A stretch of DNA of 64,000 nt from Labrenzia sp. R4_2 (GCF_017743865.1 NZ_JAGHRJ010000007.1:62001-126000), one strand, 5' to 3'. Positions 35,379 through 45,316 are shown, counted from the first letter of the stretch. Notes: a model not told the origin generated them from the sequence alone. Numbers and translations are program-made.

Positions 35379-36830
35379 TTAAAAACCGGCCTGCTTGAAT
35401 GCCGGATACAGTTTTTGCCAGCGCTGATAAGCATCGGCGTAAGCGGGAATAAGGGTTGGGTTGGGGTCAATGGTTGTTCGAAGCGCGGGCTTGCTGAAAA
35501 CACCCTCTGTGGAACCAAGGGCCCCAGCCTGACCGAGCCTGGCAGCGCCAAGAGAGGCCCCGAAATCGCCGTCGATTGGGACATCGATCGGAACTTCCAG
35601 GAGGCTGGCGATGATCTCCAGCCAGACCTCAGATCTGGACCCGCCGCCAACAGCCAGCAAACGGTCAACTTTCGTGCCGGCAGAGGTCAACGCAAGGAGG
35701 CAGTCTTTCAAGGCGAAGGCCACCCCATCCAGAACGGCATGGGTCAGCTCAGTATCGCCCGTTTCATGGGAAATCCCGGCGAACCCGGCCCGGATCGCCA
35801 CATCATTGTGAGGCGTCCGCTCGCCCCCGAGGTGCGGAAGGAAAGAAACATTTGACGGCCCGGCTGCGCCCCCAAGCGCAGCCGTCAATTCCCCTGGAGC
35901 CTTCTTCAGCCGGCTTGCCAGCCAGTTGAGACTGTCGGTCGCCGACAGGATCACGCCCATCTGATGCCAGGTGTTCGGCACGGCATGACAAAAGGCATGG
36001 ACAGCATTCTCCACATTCGGCGAGAAACGATCATTGGTGACAAAGAGCACCCCGGACGTGCCGAGCGAGACGAACCCGGAGCCCGGCTCCACCGCCCCGA
36101 CCCCGCAGGCGGATGCCGCGTTGTCGCCACCGCCACCGGCAACAACCGGAGGCTTGTCAAATCCCCAGCGGACGCACAGATCCGACGTCACTTCACCTGA
36201 GACGTTCGAACCCTCCACGAGCCGTGGCATGTTCTGACGTGTGAGGCCCGTAGCGGCCAGAAGATCGTCGCTCCAGTCACGTTTGGCAACGTCCATCCAG
36301 AGTGTTCCGGCGCTGTCGGACATGTCCCCGGCATAGACCCCGGTGAGTTTAAATCGGACATAGTCCTTGGGCAGCAGAACCATTGCCGTCTTTGCGAAGA
36401 CCTCAGGCTCGTTCTCACGCACCCACTGCAACTTTGGCGCCGTGAAACCGGGCATCACCCGATTGCCACCGAGGCTCAGGAACTTTGGCTCCGCTGCCTC
36501 AAGATCCGCGCATTGTTTTGCGGACCGGCCATCATTCCACAAGATGCAGGGGCGCAATGGCTTGCCATCCGCGTCCAGCAAAGTTGCCCCATGCATGTGA
36601 CCGGACAATCCGATGCCTTTCACTGCGGCCATCTTTGAGGGCACTTGCTGCTTCAAACTGTCGAGGACCGTTTCGCAGGCGGTCCACCAGCTCTCCGGAT
36701 CCTGTTCAGACCAGCCCGGGTGCGGACGCTCGACCGTCAACTCCGCCGTTGCGGACGCCACAAGGACCTGATTTTCATCGAGCAAAATCGCTTTGACCGA
36801 ACTGGTACCAATGTCAAGGCCAATAAACAT
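35379..36830 (-). CDS. xylB: Xylulokinase
   Basis: A 483-residue FGGY-family kinase that phosphorylates D-xylulose with ATP. The N-terminal GLDIGTSSVKAILLD is the phosphate-1 motif. MHGATLLD near 80, the GGGGDNAASACGVG segment near 230 and VGGGSRSEVWLEI near 395 complete the ATP and sugar sites. It has normal family length and no missing motif. It is co-oriented with xylA (12-base gap) and lies 142 bases below the ABC ATPase gene. Confidence 0.95.
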   Translation of the reverse strand: MFIGLDIGTSSVKAILLDENQVLVASATAELTVERPHPGWSEQDPESWWTACETVLDSLKQQVPSKMAAVKGIGLSGHMHGATLLDADGKPLRPCILWNDGRSAKQCADLEAAEPKFLSLGGNRVMPGFTAPKLQWVRENEPEVFAKTAMVLLPKDYVRFKLTGVYAGDMSDSAGTLWMDVAKRDWSDDLLAATGLTRQNMPRLVEGSNVSGEVTSDLCVRWGFDKPPVVAGGGGDNAASACGVGAVEPGSGFVSLGTSGVLFVTNDRFSPNVENAVHAFCHAVPNTWHQMGVILSATDSLNWLASRLKKAPGELTAALGGAAGPSNVSFLPHLGGERTPHNDVAIRAGFAGISHETGDTELTHAVLDGVAFALKDCLLALTSAGTKVDRLLAVGGGSRSEVWLEIIASLLEVPIDVPIDGDFGASLGAARLGQAGALGSTEGVFSKPALRTTIDPNPTLIPAYADAYQRWQKLYPAFKQAGF

Positions 36831-36972
36831 GAGGTGCGTTCCTCATTTTGGTTTCAAAAGAATGCCGAAGCTCGATTTTGAGGCTTGGCATTGGCACATC
36901 GTCCGAACTGACCCAAACAATGATTGCGGTCAATTCGAGGGATGGCCCGCACCATGGCGCGGGCCAAAAAGT

Positions 36973-37761
36973 CTATCCGACGACCGTGTCGTCAACAATT
37001 GCGCCTGGTCCAGGTGTCGCACCGGGAGGGCACTTGCCCAGGATGATCATGCCGAGGACATCATCATCGGTGACATCACCGGTCTTGGCTGTCCCGACCA
37101 GCTGACCGTTCTTCATGACGGCAATCCGGTCACACAACTGGAAGACATCGTGGATGTCGTGGCTAATCAGGAAGATACCGAGGCCCTGCTTCTTCAGCTC
37201 CTGAATGAGCTCGGCCACCATCTGGGTTTCATGTACCCCGAGCGCCGCCGTCGGCTCATCCATGATCAGAATCTTGGCGTTGAAGTAAACGGCCCGGGCA
37301 ATCGCAACCGACTGGCGCTGACCACCAGACAAGGCTTTAACCGGCGCGTGGAACTTTTTAAAGTTCGGATTGAGCCTGCCCATGATCTTGCGGGTTTCTG
37401 CTTCCATGGCATCGTCGTCGACGAATCCGAGCGGCGAGGTCAGCTCACGCCCGAGGAACAGGTTCGACGCGGCATCGAGATTGTCTGCCAGCGCAAGCGT
37501 CTGGTAGATGGTTTCAATGTTTTGAGCCCGCGCATCACGCGGCGAATGAATATGGACTTCATTGCCGTTGATGCGGATCTCACCGCTGTCGGCCTTGTAG
37601 GCCCCAGACAGGATTTTGATCAGTGTCGACTTGCCGGCACCATTGTGGCCCAGAAGACCGACCACTTCACCGGGAAAAAGATCAACGGAGACATGGTCCA
37701 CTGCGCGCACCCCGCCAAAGGAGATGCACATGTCTTTCATTTCTACGAGAGGGGCGGTCAT
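36973..37761 (-). CDS. xylG: Sugar ABC transporter ATP-binding protein (single-domain XylG/FrcA type)
   Basis: A 262-residue ATPase with Walker [10 protein letters not shown] near 38, the signature [14 protein letters not shown] near 145 and Walker [12 protein letters not shown] near 162. E. coli XylG has two ATPase domains, but this protein has one, as in the FrcA-type importers of alphaproteobacteria, so it must act as a homodimer. It begins 2 bases after the permease stop. Xylose is inferred from the operon. Confidence 0.9.
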   Translation of the reverse strand: MTAPLVEMKDMCISFGGVRAVDHVSVDLFPGEVVGLLGHNGAGKSTLIKILSGAYKADSGEIRINGNEVHIHSPRDARAQNIETIYQTLALADNLDAASNLFLGRELTSPLGFVDDDAMEAETRKIMGRLNPNFKKFHAPVKALSGGQRQSVAIARAVYFNAKILIMDEPTAALGVHETQMVAELIQELKKQGLGIFLISHDIHDVFQLCDRIAVMKNGQLVGTAKTGDVTDDDVLGMIILGKCPPGATPGPGAIVDDTVVG

Positions 37762-37763
37762 TG

Positions 37764-39053
37764 TTACTCTCCCGTGCGCTTGCGGTAGATGATGTCGACC
37801 AGAACGGCGAGCACAAGCACCGTACCGACAACAATATTCTGAAGCGGGGCATCGACACCAACCATTGCCATGCCCGATTGCAGCGACTGCATGATCAGGG
37901 CACCGAGAATTGCGCCGTAGATCGTACCGACACCACCGGCCAGCGCCGTTCCGCCGATAACCGCGGCCGCAATGACTCGAAGTTCGTCAAGCGTGCCGAT
38001 ATCGTTGGTGGAGAACCCAAGGCGGGCTGCGGCAACGGCTGCAGCGAGAGCACTGAGGCCGCCCATGATGGCAAACACTTTGACCGTCAGGAACCGTGTG
38101 TTGATGCCGGAGAGTTCCGCTGCATCCGGATTGCCGCCGGTCGCAAAGATGTAGCGGCCGAGCCGCGTGCGGCGCGCAACAACAGTCATGACCACAGCCA
38201 CAACAATCAGAAGAACGACGGAATACGGAATGCCATAGCCCATGGTCAGGCCTTCCGGCAGTGTTTCTCCAGATGCCTCAAACATACGGCGCAACCTGGC
38301 TTTCGGGATGTCGTATGCGTTCAGGATCGCAACAAACCCGAGAATGGCAGCGGTCGTGATTACGCCCATGGTGACTTCCGCCCAGACCGGTTTGACCGGG
38401 AACCCATGCGAGGACTTGCGACGGCGCGAAGCGATCTGAAGCCAAAGGGCGGCAGCGACGGCCAGTATACCGAAGATCCAGGACCCGGTTTCGCCCATCG
38501 TACCGCCGATGCCACCAATCATCGTGAAAGTGTCGTCGAGCGGCCCGATCGTCTGACCGGAGGTGATGAACCAGGCAACGTTCCGCCAGACGAGAAGCCC
38601 GCCAAGGGTGACGATAAAGGCCGGAATGCCTAGGTAACCGATCATCCAGCCCTGGAAACCGCCGATAATCACCCCGACGGCAACACCGGACAGGATGGCC
38701 AACACCCAAATTACCGGGTGTCCGAGCCCCATGAATTGCGGCAGGATATCCGTCTGGACGACTGCCATCACCGCCGCAACAGTGGCGAGCACCGAGCCAA
38801 CCGACAAATCGATGTGGCGTGTGACGATGACGAAGACCATGCCTGTTGCCATGATCGCAACGGAGACGGTCTGGATCGTCAGGTTGAAGATGTTGCGCGG
38901 GGTCAGGAACCGGCCTTCGGTGAACACATTGAACACCAGGCACAGGACGATGAACGCGCCAATCATGCCCAAAAGGCGCGTATCCAGCTGCAACGCGGTA
39001 AAGAAGTTTCGTGCCGTCGGGCTCTTAGAGCCGGACAGTGCCGTATCGGACAT
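37764..39053 (-). CDS. xylH: Xylose ABC transporter permease
   Basis: A 429-residue membrane protein with about 10-12 helices. The ribose/xylose permease signatures are seen: [17 protein letters not shown] near 80, and the cytoplasmic-loop segment [20 protein letters not shown] near 375. It is larger than RbsC (about 320) and close to XylH, in agreement with its operon. The upstream binding-protein gene is separated by a 128-base gap containing a stable hairpin. Confidence 0.9.
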   Translation of the reverse strand: MSDTALSGSKSPTARNFFTALQLDTRLLGMIGAFIVLCLVFNVFTEGRFLTPRNIFNLTIQTVSVAIMATGMVFVIVTRHIDLSVGSVLATVAAVMAVVQTDILPQFMGLGHPVIWVLAILSGVAVGVIIGGFQGWMIGYLGIPAFIVTLGGLLVWRNVAWFITSGQTIGPLDDTFTMIGGIGGTMGETGSWIFGILAVAAALWLQIASRRRKSSHGFPVKPVWAEVTMGVITTAAILGFVAILNAYDIPKARLRRMFEASGETLPEGLTMGYGIPYSVVLLIVVAVVMTVVARRTRLGRYIFATGGNPDAAELSGINTRFLTVKVFAIMGGLSALAAAVAAARLGFSTNDIGTLDELRVIAAAVIGGTALAGGVGTIYGAILGALIMQSLQSGMAMVGVDAPLQNIVVGTVLVLAVLVDIIYRKRTGE

Positions 39054-39142
39054 TGCGGTTACTCCTGCTTGGAGACCATTTGCTTTTTCAAAAGCCGGGT
39101 GGCCAGCCCATGGGGACTGACCTCTCCGGCGCCCCGATCATG

Positions 39143-39167
39143 CGGTCCGGGCTCATAGCCCGGACCG
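39143..39167 (-). other. Stable intercistronic stem-loop between xylF and xylH
   Basis: CGGTCCGGGCT and AGCCCGGACCG pair perfectly (11 bp) around a 3-base loop. It lies 15 bases after the xylF stop on the minus strand. There is no T run on that side, so it is not a standard terminator for xylF. Such hairpins after binding-protein genes often protect the 5' part of the mRNA and give excess binding protein over permease. Confidence 0.65.
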
Positions 39168-39181
39168 TTTCGTTGTTTTTC

Positions 39182-40213
39182 TTAGTTGCAAGGAGCCGGG
39201 CCGTTTTCGACGCCCTGGCACAGATCGTCTTTGGAGATCCAGCCGGCATCAACAACAGCAGTCAGGTTGTCCTTGGTAATCGGCATCGGAGCCAGGAACT
39301 TCGCGGTCAGCTCGGTGCCGCCTGGTGAAGTCCAGCTGCTTGCGCCGTCCACCGAAGACATCTCACCGCCGTTGGCGAGCGCAACGGCGATTTCACCGGC
39401 TGCCTTGCCAAGATCCCGTGCATCTTTCCAGACGGACACGGTCTGTGTGCCGCGCGCAACGCGGTTCAGGGCCGCATGATCGCCATCCTGACCGGAAACC
39501 GGGGTGCCTTCCATGCCTTGTGCAGTCAGCGCAGCAACTGCACCACCAGCAGTCCCGTCGTTGGACGCAACCACCGCATCAACGTTGTTGTCGTTGGCGG
39601 TCAGGATCTGCTCCATGTTGCGCTGAGCATTCGCCGGCAACCAGCCATCGGTGTAAGCTTCACCAACAATCTTGATGTCGCCGCTGTCGATTGCTGCCTG
39701 AAGAACTTCCTGCTGACCACCGCGCAGGAAGTCTGCGTTCGGATCGGTCGGGGAGCCCTTGATCATGACGTAGTTGCCTTTCGGCTGCACAGCCAGAACG
39801 GCTGCTGCCTGCATACGGCCGACTTCAACGTTGTCGAAGGTCAGGTAGAACGCCCGCGGATCCTCGATCAAACGGTCGTAGCCGACGACCGGAATGCCTT
39901 CGTCAGCCGCAGCCTGAACAGCCGGGCCGATTGCCTGCGCGTCCTGGGCGAGGATGATCAAAGCGTTTGCGCCCTGTGCGATCAGCGCTTCAACGTCGGA
40001 GAGCTGCTTGGCAGAAGAACTTTGAGCGTCGGCGGAGATGTATTTCGCGCCCGCAGCGTCCAGAGCGGACTTGATCGCAGCTTCATCAGTTTTCCAGCGT
40101 TCTTCCTGGAAGTTGGACCAGCTAACACCAACCACGATGTCTTCAGCGTGGGCAGCGGTTAGAGCAGTTGCGGACACAAGGGCGCCCGCCAGCAATGTGG
40201 TGAACTTGCGCAT
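39182..40213 (-). CDS. xylF: Xylose ABC transporter substrate-binding protein
   Basis: A 343-residue periplasmic sugar-binding protein. It has a signal peptide (MRKF start, cleavage after AHA near 22), then VGVSWSNFQEERWKTDEAAI, a XylF-type start of the first lobe. GYDRLIEDPRAFYLTFDN near 125 and the SGQDGDHAALNRVARG segment near 245 are sugar-binding family marks. The ATG at 40211-40213 is preferred over ones at 40222 and 40231 because GGGAGG lies about 10 bases before it. It is the first gene of the xylose operon, divergent from the ROK regulator. Confidence 0.92.
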   Translation of the reverse strand: MRKFTTLLAGALVSATALTAAHAEDIVVGVSWSNFQEERWKTDEAAIKSALDAAGAKYISADAQSSSAKQLSDVEALIAQGANALIILAQDAQAIGPAVQAAADEGIPVVGYDRLIEDPRAFYLTFDNVEVGRMQAAAVLAVQPKGNYVMIKGSPTDPNADFLRGGQQEVLQAAIDSGDIKIVGEAYTDGWLPANAQRNMEQILTANDNNVDAVVASNDGTAGGAVAALTAQGMEGTPVSGQDGDHAALNRVARGTQTVSVWKDARDLGKAAGEIAVALANGGEMSSVDGASSWTSPGGTELTAKFLAPMPITKDNLTAVVDAGWISKDDLCQGVENGPAPCN

Positions 40214-40391
40214 CGTTATCATTCCTCCCATCGGTGCCGCATGATGTCGAAGCGCAGCACCTGAAACACGTTTGTTTGTGGCCGGACCGGATCCGGTAAA
40301 AAATGGGACAGCCTTATTGTTATTTTTTTTGGACCCCGAAAAAAAGTTGCTCTAAAGCGCGGCTCCTGTCAACATGGTTTTGCGAAACTTT

Positions 40392-40415
40392 GACTTCGAA
40401 GAGAGGACTTCGAAG
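40392..40415. promoter_or_regulatory. Tandem GACTTCGAAG sites in the xylF-ROK intergenic region
   Basis: GACTTCGAAG occurs at 40392-40401 and 40406-40415, 14 bases apart; each contains the palindrome CTTCGAAG. The pair lies between divergent xylF and the ROK gene, so it is a candidate operator of the ROK regulator. Confidence 0.5.
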
Positions 40416-40481
40416 AAAAAATCGCCAAAAAGCCCGGAAAACGCGGCGTAAGAAAATGATTTGGGAGCGAGCGCAAACATC

Positions 40482-41723
40482 ATGACACGCAAGGCGGACC
40501 GGGATCAGATCCGGCGGCAGAATAGAAGTATTGTTCTACAGGCACTTCGGCGGAATGGTCCAACAGCCCGGATTGATCTGGGTAAAATAACGCGGCTGAG
40601 CCCAGCCACCGTCACGGCAATCACCTCCGATCTGCTCGATCAGAAACTGATCATCAGCGTGGAGAGCGATGAACCGAAATCGCATCAGGCTCGTGGGCGT
40701 CCGCGAACGCTTTTGCGACTCAATCCGGAAGCCGCCTATACGGTCTGTATCCGCCTCTCCGTGAACACGATGGATCTCTCGCTCGTTGATTTTGCCGGCA
40801 CAATCGCAGCGAGCTTGAGAACGCAGTACGACAGCGCCACCGCCGATGCAGACAGTTTTCCTCCGGTCCTGATTGCTGCCATCCGCCAATTCATTGCAGA
40901 TGCTGGCATCTCCGAGGCGCAAGTCCAGGAAATTGGTGTGGCAGCACAAGGCGTTGTGGAAACCGAAGCGGGCCTGGTCGCCTGGAGCCCGGCGTTTTCG
41001 GGCCGCAAGATACCGGTGGTTGCCCCCTTGCATCAGGCCTTTGGCGCAGACTGCTATATTTCCAACGATACCAATATGATCACCGAGGCCCTGCACTGGT
41101 CGGATCCGGAGCGGTACAGCGGGACGTTCACGGTGATCATGCTCGATTATGGCGTTGGTATGGGCCTTTACCTCGACAACCATCTCTTTTCCGGTGCCAG
41201 CGGCACAGCTGCGGAATTCGGGCATGCCAATCACATTCCGGACGGCGCTTTGTGCCGGTGCGGAAAGAAAGGGTGCCTTGAAGCCTATCTTTCCGATTAT
41301 GCGCTGGTGCGATCCGCATCACAGCTGCCTGAAGATACCGACCCGGCGGAAATTAAGGCGGGCGTCGAAGGTCTTGAAAAACTGATTGAAACTGCGGACG
41401 CGGGTGATGAAAACGCCCGAAAGGCATTTCACCAGGCAGGGCGCGTTCTCGGATACGGGCTCGCCAGAGTGATTGCGCTGATCGACCCGAAACGCATCGT
41501 GCTGACAGGCGCTGCGATGCGGGCCTACACGTTCATGGAAAAAGGCGTGTGGGAAGGCTTGAAAGATGCGCTTGTCGAGGACTTGCGCAACAACTTCACA
41601 CTTGATGTGATGCCTTGGAACGAAGACTTCATCAGGACAGGTCTGGTGGCCCAATCGATGGAACGGCTCGATATGGATTTTCTGGGAGCGCAAGTGAAAA
41701 CGCCAAGGCGGGAAGCCTCATGA
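40482..41723 (+). CDS. ROK-family transcriptional regulator (XylR-like)
   Basis: A 413-residue ROK protein. The N-terminal winged HTH (about 10-70) contains LSPATVTAITSDLLDQKLI. The kinase-like fold has GVGMGLYLDNHLFSGASG near 225 and the zinc motif CRCGKKGCLEAY near 262. It is divergent from xylF, as expected for a xylose repressor. The ATG at 40482 is preferred over the TTG at 40461. Its stop overlaps the start of the next gene (ATGA), so the regulator is translationally coupled to a di-heme oxidoreductase, which is unusual. Confidence 0.88.
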   Translation: MTRKADRDQIRRQNRSIVLQALRRNGPTARIDLGKITRLSPATVTAITSDLLDQKLIISVESDEPKSHQARGRPRTLLRLNPEAAYTVCIRLSVNTMDLSLVDFAGTIAASLRTQYDSATADADSFPPVLIAAIRQFIADAGISEAQVQEIGVAAQGVVETEAGLVAWSPAFSGRKIPVVAPLHQAFGADCYISNDTNMITEALHWSDPERYSGTFTVIMLDYGVGMGLYLDNHLFSGASGTAAEFGHANHIPDGALCRCGKKGCLEAYLSDYALVRSASQLPEDTDPAEIKAGVEGLEKLIETADAGDENARKAFHQAGRVLGYGLARVIALIDPKRIVLTGAAMRAYTFMEKGVWEGLKDALVEDLRNNFTLDVMPWNEDFIRTGLVAQSMERLDMDFLGAQVKTPRREAS

Positions 41724-43144
41724 CCCGGCGCAATTCTCTCCTGATCGGCATTGCGACTCTGGCGGCTTTCCCCGTACACGGGCTCGCTGATGAAACGCTG
41801 CCCCCGTGGAGCGAACGAACCATCCTGGAAGATGTGGATCTGAACGCTCTGGCGAAGTCCGGAAAAGATCCAATACCTGTGCTGCAGCCGCTTGGCGAAA
41901 CGCTTTTCGAAGCAAAGTTCACCAGCCTCGACGGAGCCGGACGGCCGGATGCCACCGGTGCCATCGTGCCGACAAAAGTCCGGCGGCAGTCTCATTTGAC
42001 TTTTCAGCGGCTGGCTGGTCCGGACGCCAACGCTTGCGCTTCTTGCCATAATGAACCGGTCATGGGCGGTGCAGGATCCTTTGCCGTCAATGTCTTCGTG
42101 TCCGAAGGTTTTGAAAGTGCAGACTTCGACACGATCGACCCGCAGTTCTCGAACGAGCGCAACACCAACGCCTTGCAAGGCGCGGGCCTGATCGAGTTGC
42201 TCGCCCGGGAAATGACGACGGATCTGCGCGCCCAGCGCAGCGCAGTCCTTAAAAACGCCAGGACAACCGGATCCACTGCAACAGTGGATCTAGAGACCAA
42301 AGGAATTTCGTTTGGGCGCCTCACCGCACATCCGGACGGAACGCTTGATGTGTCTGAATTGGACGGAATTGACGACGATCTGACTCTTCGGCCCTTCGGT
42401 CAAAAAGGTGTCTTTGCATCACTTCGCCAATTCACCGTCAACGCGATGAATGATCATCACGGCATTCAGGCCAATGAACGATTCGGTGCACGCTGGACCG
42501 GCACAGATGATTTCGATGCAGACGGGTTCGCGCACGAATTCAGCGATGGGCAAATCTCGGCCCTCGTTGCCTGGCAGGCAACCCTGCCACCGCCTGGCAG
42601 AAAACAGGACATGCCGGAAATCTGGGAAAAAGCCGCTGCACGAGGTGAACTGATCTTTGACGAGATCGGCTGCACCTCCTGCCATGTCCCAGCCCTGCCA
42701 CTCAACAGTCTTGTCTTTCACGATCCGGGTCCATTCGACACAGCAGGCACCTTGCGTCAAAGCGATGTGGACCAGCCGCTCGCGCTCGATCTTGCAACAC
42801 TGGAGTGGGTGAAAACCCTGCCAAGGGATGACAGCGGGCGCGTTCTGGTCCCGCTCTTCGGCGACCTGAAACGCCACAAGATCGCTGATCCGGCCAATGA
42901 CACACTCGGCAATGAGCTCCTGGCGCAACGGTTCGTAGCAAGGGATGTCTTCATCACGGCGGAACTCTGGGGGATCGGAAGCACGGCCCCTTATGGGCAT
43001 CGCGGCGACCTGACGACCTTGAACGAGGTGATCCTTGCGCATGGCGGGGACGCCTCCGACAGCCGGAAAGCCTATGCCAGTCTCGATGAAGGTGGCCGCC
43101 AGTCCATCATCGCCTTCCTGCGCAGTCTGGAGATCACCCAATGA
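41720..43144 (+). CDS. Di-heme oxidoreductase-family c-type cytochrome (PF06537-like)
   Basis: A 474-residue exported cytochrome: signal peptide at 1-24 (hydrophobic core, cleavage near GLAD), first heme site CASCH at 106-110 and second CTSCH at 318-322. The sequence between them and the WGIGSTAPYGHRGDLTTL ending fit the di-heme oxidoreductase (thiol oxidoreductase-like, CcpA/MauG-related) family. It likely performs periplasmic electron transfer or peroxidation; substrate is unknown. It overlaps the ROK gene by 4 bases and the UnbV gene by 4 bases, forming a three-gene coupled unit. Confidence 0.88.
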   Translation: MTRRNSLLIGIATLAAFPVHGLADETLPPWSERTILEDVDLNALAKSGKDPIPVLQPLGETLFEAKFTSLDGAGRPDATGAIVPTKVRRQSHLTFQRLAGPDANACASCHNEPVMGGAGSFAVNVFVSEGFESADFDTIDPQFSNERNTNALQGAGLIELLAREMTTDLRAQRSAVLKNARTTGSTATVDLETKGISFGRLTAHPDGTLDVSELDGIDDDLTLRPFGQKGVFASLRQFTVNAMNDHHGIQANERFGARWTGTDDFDADGFAHEFSDGQISALVAWQATLPPPGRKQDMPEIWEKAAARGELIFDEIGCTSCHVPALPLNSLVFHDPGPFDTAGTLRQSDVDQPLALDLATLEWVKTLPRDDSGRVLVPLFGDLKRHKIADPANDTLGNELLAQRFVARDVFITAELWGIGSTAPYGHRGDLTTLNEVILAHGGDASDSRKAYASLDEGGRQSIIAFLRSLEITQ

Positions 43145-44802
43145 TTTTTGGACGGTCCGGACTGCTAGTCTGCATAGCAGGCGTTTGCACGGGTCTGACA
43201 AGTTCGGCCTTGGCAAACGGTCAGACCTCGCTCGCCCCTGTCCCCTCCTTTGTCGAAGAAGCCGCGAATGCTGGCATTACGCACACCTACGACGGGGCCT
43301 GGGAGTATTTCGTCGGCGGCGGAGTTGCAATTTTTGACTGCAACGGCGATCGCCGTCCAGACATGTTTCTGGCGGGCGGCAAAAACCCGGCCAAGCTTTA
43401 CCGGAACCAAAGCCTCAAGGGCGGAAAACTCAACTTCGAATCGGTTTCGGACTATGGCCCAAACGACAAGCAGCTCTCCAAGGTGCTCGGCGCCTACCCG
43501 CTGGATGTCGATAACGATGACATCCTTGATCTTGTTGTTTTGAGGCTGGGTGAAAACCTGATCCTGAAAGGCAAGGGCGACTGCACCTTCGACGTTGCCA
43601 ACCGTGCGCTCGGCTTCGACGGCGGACGGGAATGGACAACAGCCTTTTCGGCAACCTTTGAGGACGGCAAGGCCTATCCGACCCTTGCCTTCGGGAACTA
43701 TGTCGATCGCTCGGCGCCCGGCTCCCCCTGGGGGACATGTCACGACAACTTCCTGTTCCGGCCCGAAGTATCTGCGGACGGCGGCGTCAGCTACCCGGAG
43801 CCAATCCGCTTGTCACCCGGGTATTGCAGCCTCTCGATCTTGTTTACAGACTGGAACCGCTCGGGCGAGCCGTCCCTGCGTGTCTCAAATGACCGGCATT
43901 ACTATCGCGGCGGCCAGGAACAGCTCTGGGCCGTTCCACCAGGCAGACCGCCACGGCCGTATCGCAAGACGGACGGCTGGCAGCATTTGAAAATCTGGGG
44001 AATGGGCATCGCCTCCATTGACCTCAATGTGGATGGCTTCCCGGAATATGCGCTGACCAGCATGGGCGACACCAAGCTTCAACAACTGGATGACGAGGCC
44101 GATGAAACCGTGCCCGTCTACCAGGACATCGCTTTTGATCTCGGGGTGACGGCGCATCGCCCCTACACCGGCGATGATCTGAAGCCTTCGACCGGCTGGC
44201 ATTCGGAGTTCCAGGACGTCAACAATGACGGGCTCTGGGATCTCTTTATCGCCAAGGGCAATGTCGAGGCGATGCCCGACTTTGCCGCGTTCGACCCAGA
44301 CAACCTCCTGCTGGGCCAGTGGAGCGGCAAGTTCTCCGAGACCGGAAAAGTCTCTGGCATCGCGCTCGACCGGCGTGGCCGGGGAGCGGGTCTTGCAGAT
44401 TTCAACTCCGACGGTCTTTTAGATCTCGTGGTGGTGAACCGGTCCGCGCCGGTCAGCCTGTTCCGCAATGCTGGGGCTGGCTCCACTGATAAACCGCGCC
44501 CGCTCGGCAACTGGCTCTCAATTGACGTCCGCCAGCCCGGCACGGCGAATAGCCGCGCCGTTGGCGCAAAAATCAGCGTCAAGACGGGCAACCGAACCGT
44601 CGTCAAAGACATAGAAGTCGGTGCGGGGCATGCCTCCGGACAACTCGGGTTTGTTCATTTTGGCCTCGGCGTTGCCGAACGGGCAAATGTGCGAATCAAA
44701 TGGCCGGACGGCGATTGGAGCCACAGTTACCGCGTTTTCGCGAACTCCCACGTCATCATAGACCGGGGATCGGAAAAAGCGCGCTTCTGGTATCCGGAGT
44801 GA
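43141..44802 (+). CDS. Exported FG-GAP/VCBS repeat protein with ASPIC/UnbV domain
   Basis: A 553-residue protein with a signal peptide (cleavage near ALA, residue 25). Five or more calcium-loop repeats are seen: DCNGDRRPDMF near 62, DVDNDDILDLVV near 120, DLNVDGFPEY near 295, DVNNDGLWDLFIAKG near 360 and DFNSDGLLDLVVVN near 420. They predict a beta-propeller. The C-terminal ~100 residues (LGNWLSIDVRQPG onwards, IKWPDGDWSHSY) match the UnbV/ASPIC domain of CRTAC1-like proteins. Its start overlaps the cytochrome stop (ATGA), so the two are probably made together and act in the same compartment. Confidence 0.87.
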   Translation: MIFGRSGLLVCIAGVCTGLTSSALANGQTSLAPVPSFVEEAANAGITHTYDGAWEYFVGGGVAIFDCNGDRRPDMFLAGGKNPAKLYRNQSLKGGKLNFESVSDYGPNDKQLSKVLGAYPLDVDNDDILDLVVLRLGENLILKGKGDCTFDVANRALGFDGGREWTTAFSATFEDGKAYPTLAFGNYVDRSAPGSPWGTCHDNFLFRPEVSADGGVSYPEPIRLSPGYCSLSILFTDWNRSGEPSLRVSNDRHYYRGGQEQLWAVPPGRPPRPYRKTDGWQHLKIWGMGIASIDLNVDGFPEYALTSMGDTKLQQLDDEADETVPVYQDIAFDLGVTAHRPYTGDDLKPSTGWHSEFQDVNNDGLWDLFIAKGNVEAMPDFAAFDPDNLLLGQWSGKFSETGKVSGIALDRRGRGAGLADFNSDGLLDLVVVNRSAPVSLFRNAGAGSTDKPRPLGNWLSIDVRQPGTANSRAVGAKISVKTGNRTVVKDIEVGAGHASGQLGFVHFGLGVAERANVRIKWPDGDWSHSYRVFANSHVIIDRGSEKARFWYPE

Positions 44803-44809
44803 GCCTCGT

Positions 44810-45316
44810 TTAGCGGGCCGGGCGTCCCCGTCGGTAGAGGATACGGTTCATGCTCTCAACATGGCGCTCGGGCTGAAACCCGACCTTTTGCAACAGTTTC
44901 TGAGATGCTGCATTTTCCGGGTGCGCAAACGCCGACACCAGAGGCAATTCAATCTTAATGTCGGCGACCTCAAGCGCTGCCAACGACAGTTCCTCACCGT
45001 ATCCCAGGCCCCAAGCTTTGGGGTCAAAGAAAAACGCGAGCTCCGGCCCCCATCCGGGGTCGAAAGGATCATCATACAGTCCACCCCAACCGATAATTTC
45101 CGGCTCTCCCTTTACCCGAACTGTCCAAGGAGCAAATCCGTCCCGCCGGCGGCGCCACTCATGGACCGCAATCCGCCTTCGGCATGACGCCAGATCCTTG
45201 TCGATTTGGGTGACCTGCATTGCCCGCGGATCCCCAAGAAACCCGTAAAGCTCTGGCACCTCGGAAAGTTTGGGTCTCGTGAGCAGCAATCGGTCAGTCT
45301 CAACATTCCCGCTCAA
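44810..45316 (-). CDS. GNAT-family N-acetyltransferase (RimJ/RimL-like)
   Basis: A 168-residue acetyltransferase of the RimJ/RimL branch: the TDRLLLTRP start, GWGGLYDD near 85, and the acetyl-CoA loop region GLGYGEELSLAALE near 105, then HPENAASQKLLQKVGF near 135. The TTG at 45314-45316 is chosen because AAGGA lies about 8 bases before it and the family normally starts just here; an ATG at 45355 gives a longer tail with no family features. It converges with the UnbV gene. Acceptor unknown. Confidence 0.75.
   Translation of the reverse strand: MSGNVETDRLLLTRPKLSEVPELYGFLGDPRAMQVTQIDKDLASCRRRIAVHEWRRRRDGFAPWTVRVKGEPEIIGWGGLYDDPFDPGWGPELAFFFDPKAWGLGYGEELSLAALEVADIKIELPLVSAFAHPENAASQKLLQKVGFQPERHVESMNRILYRRGRPAR

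Noticed and set aside
34509..35855. 448-codon frame antisense to xylA and xylB
   Set aside because: It spans two certain genes and has no recognisable features.
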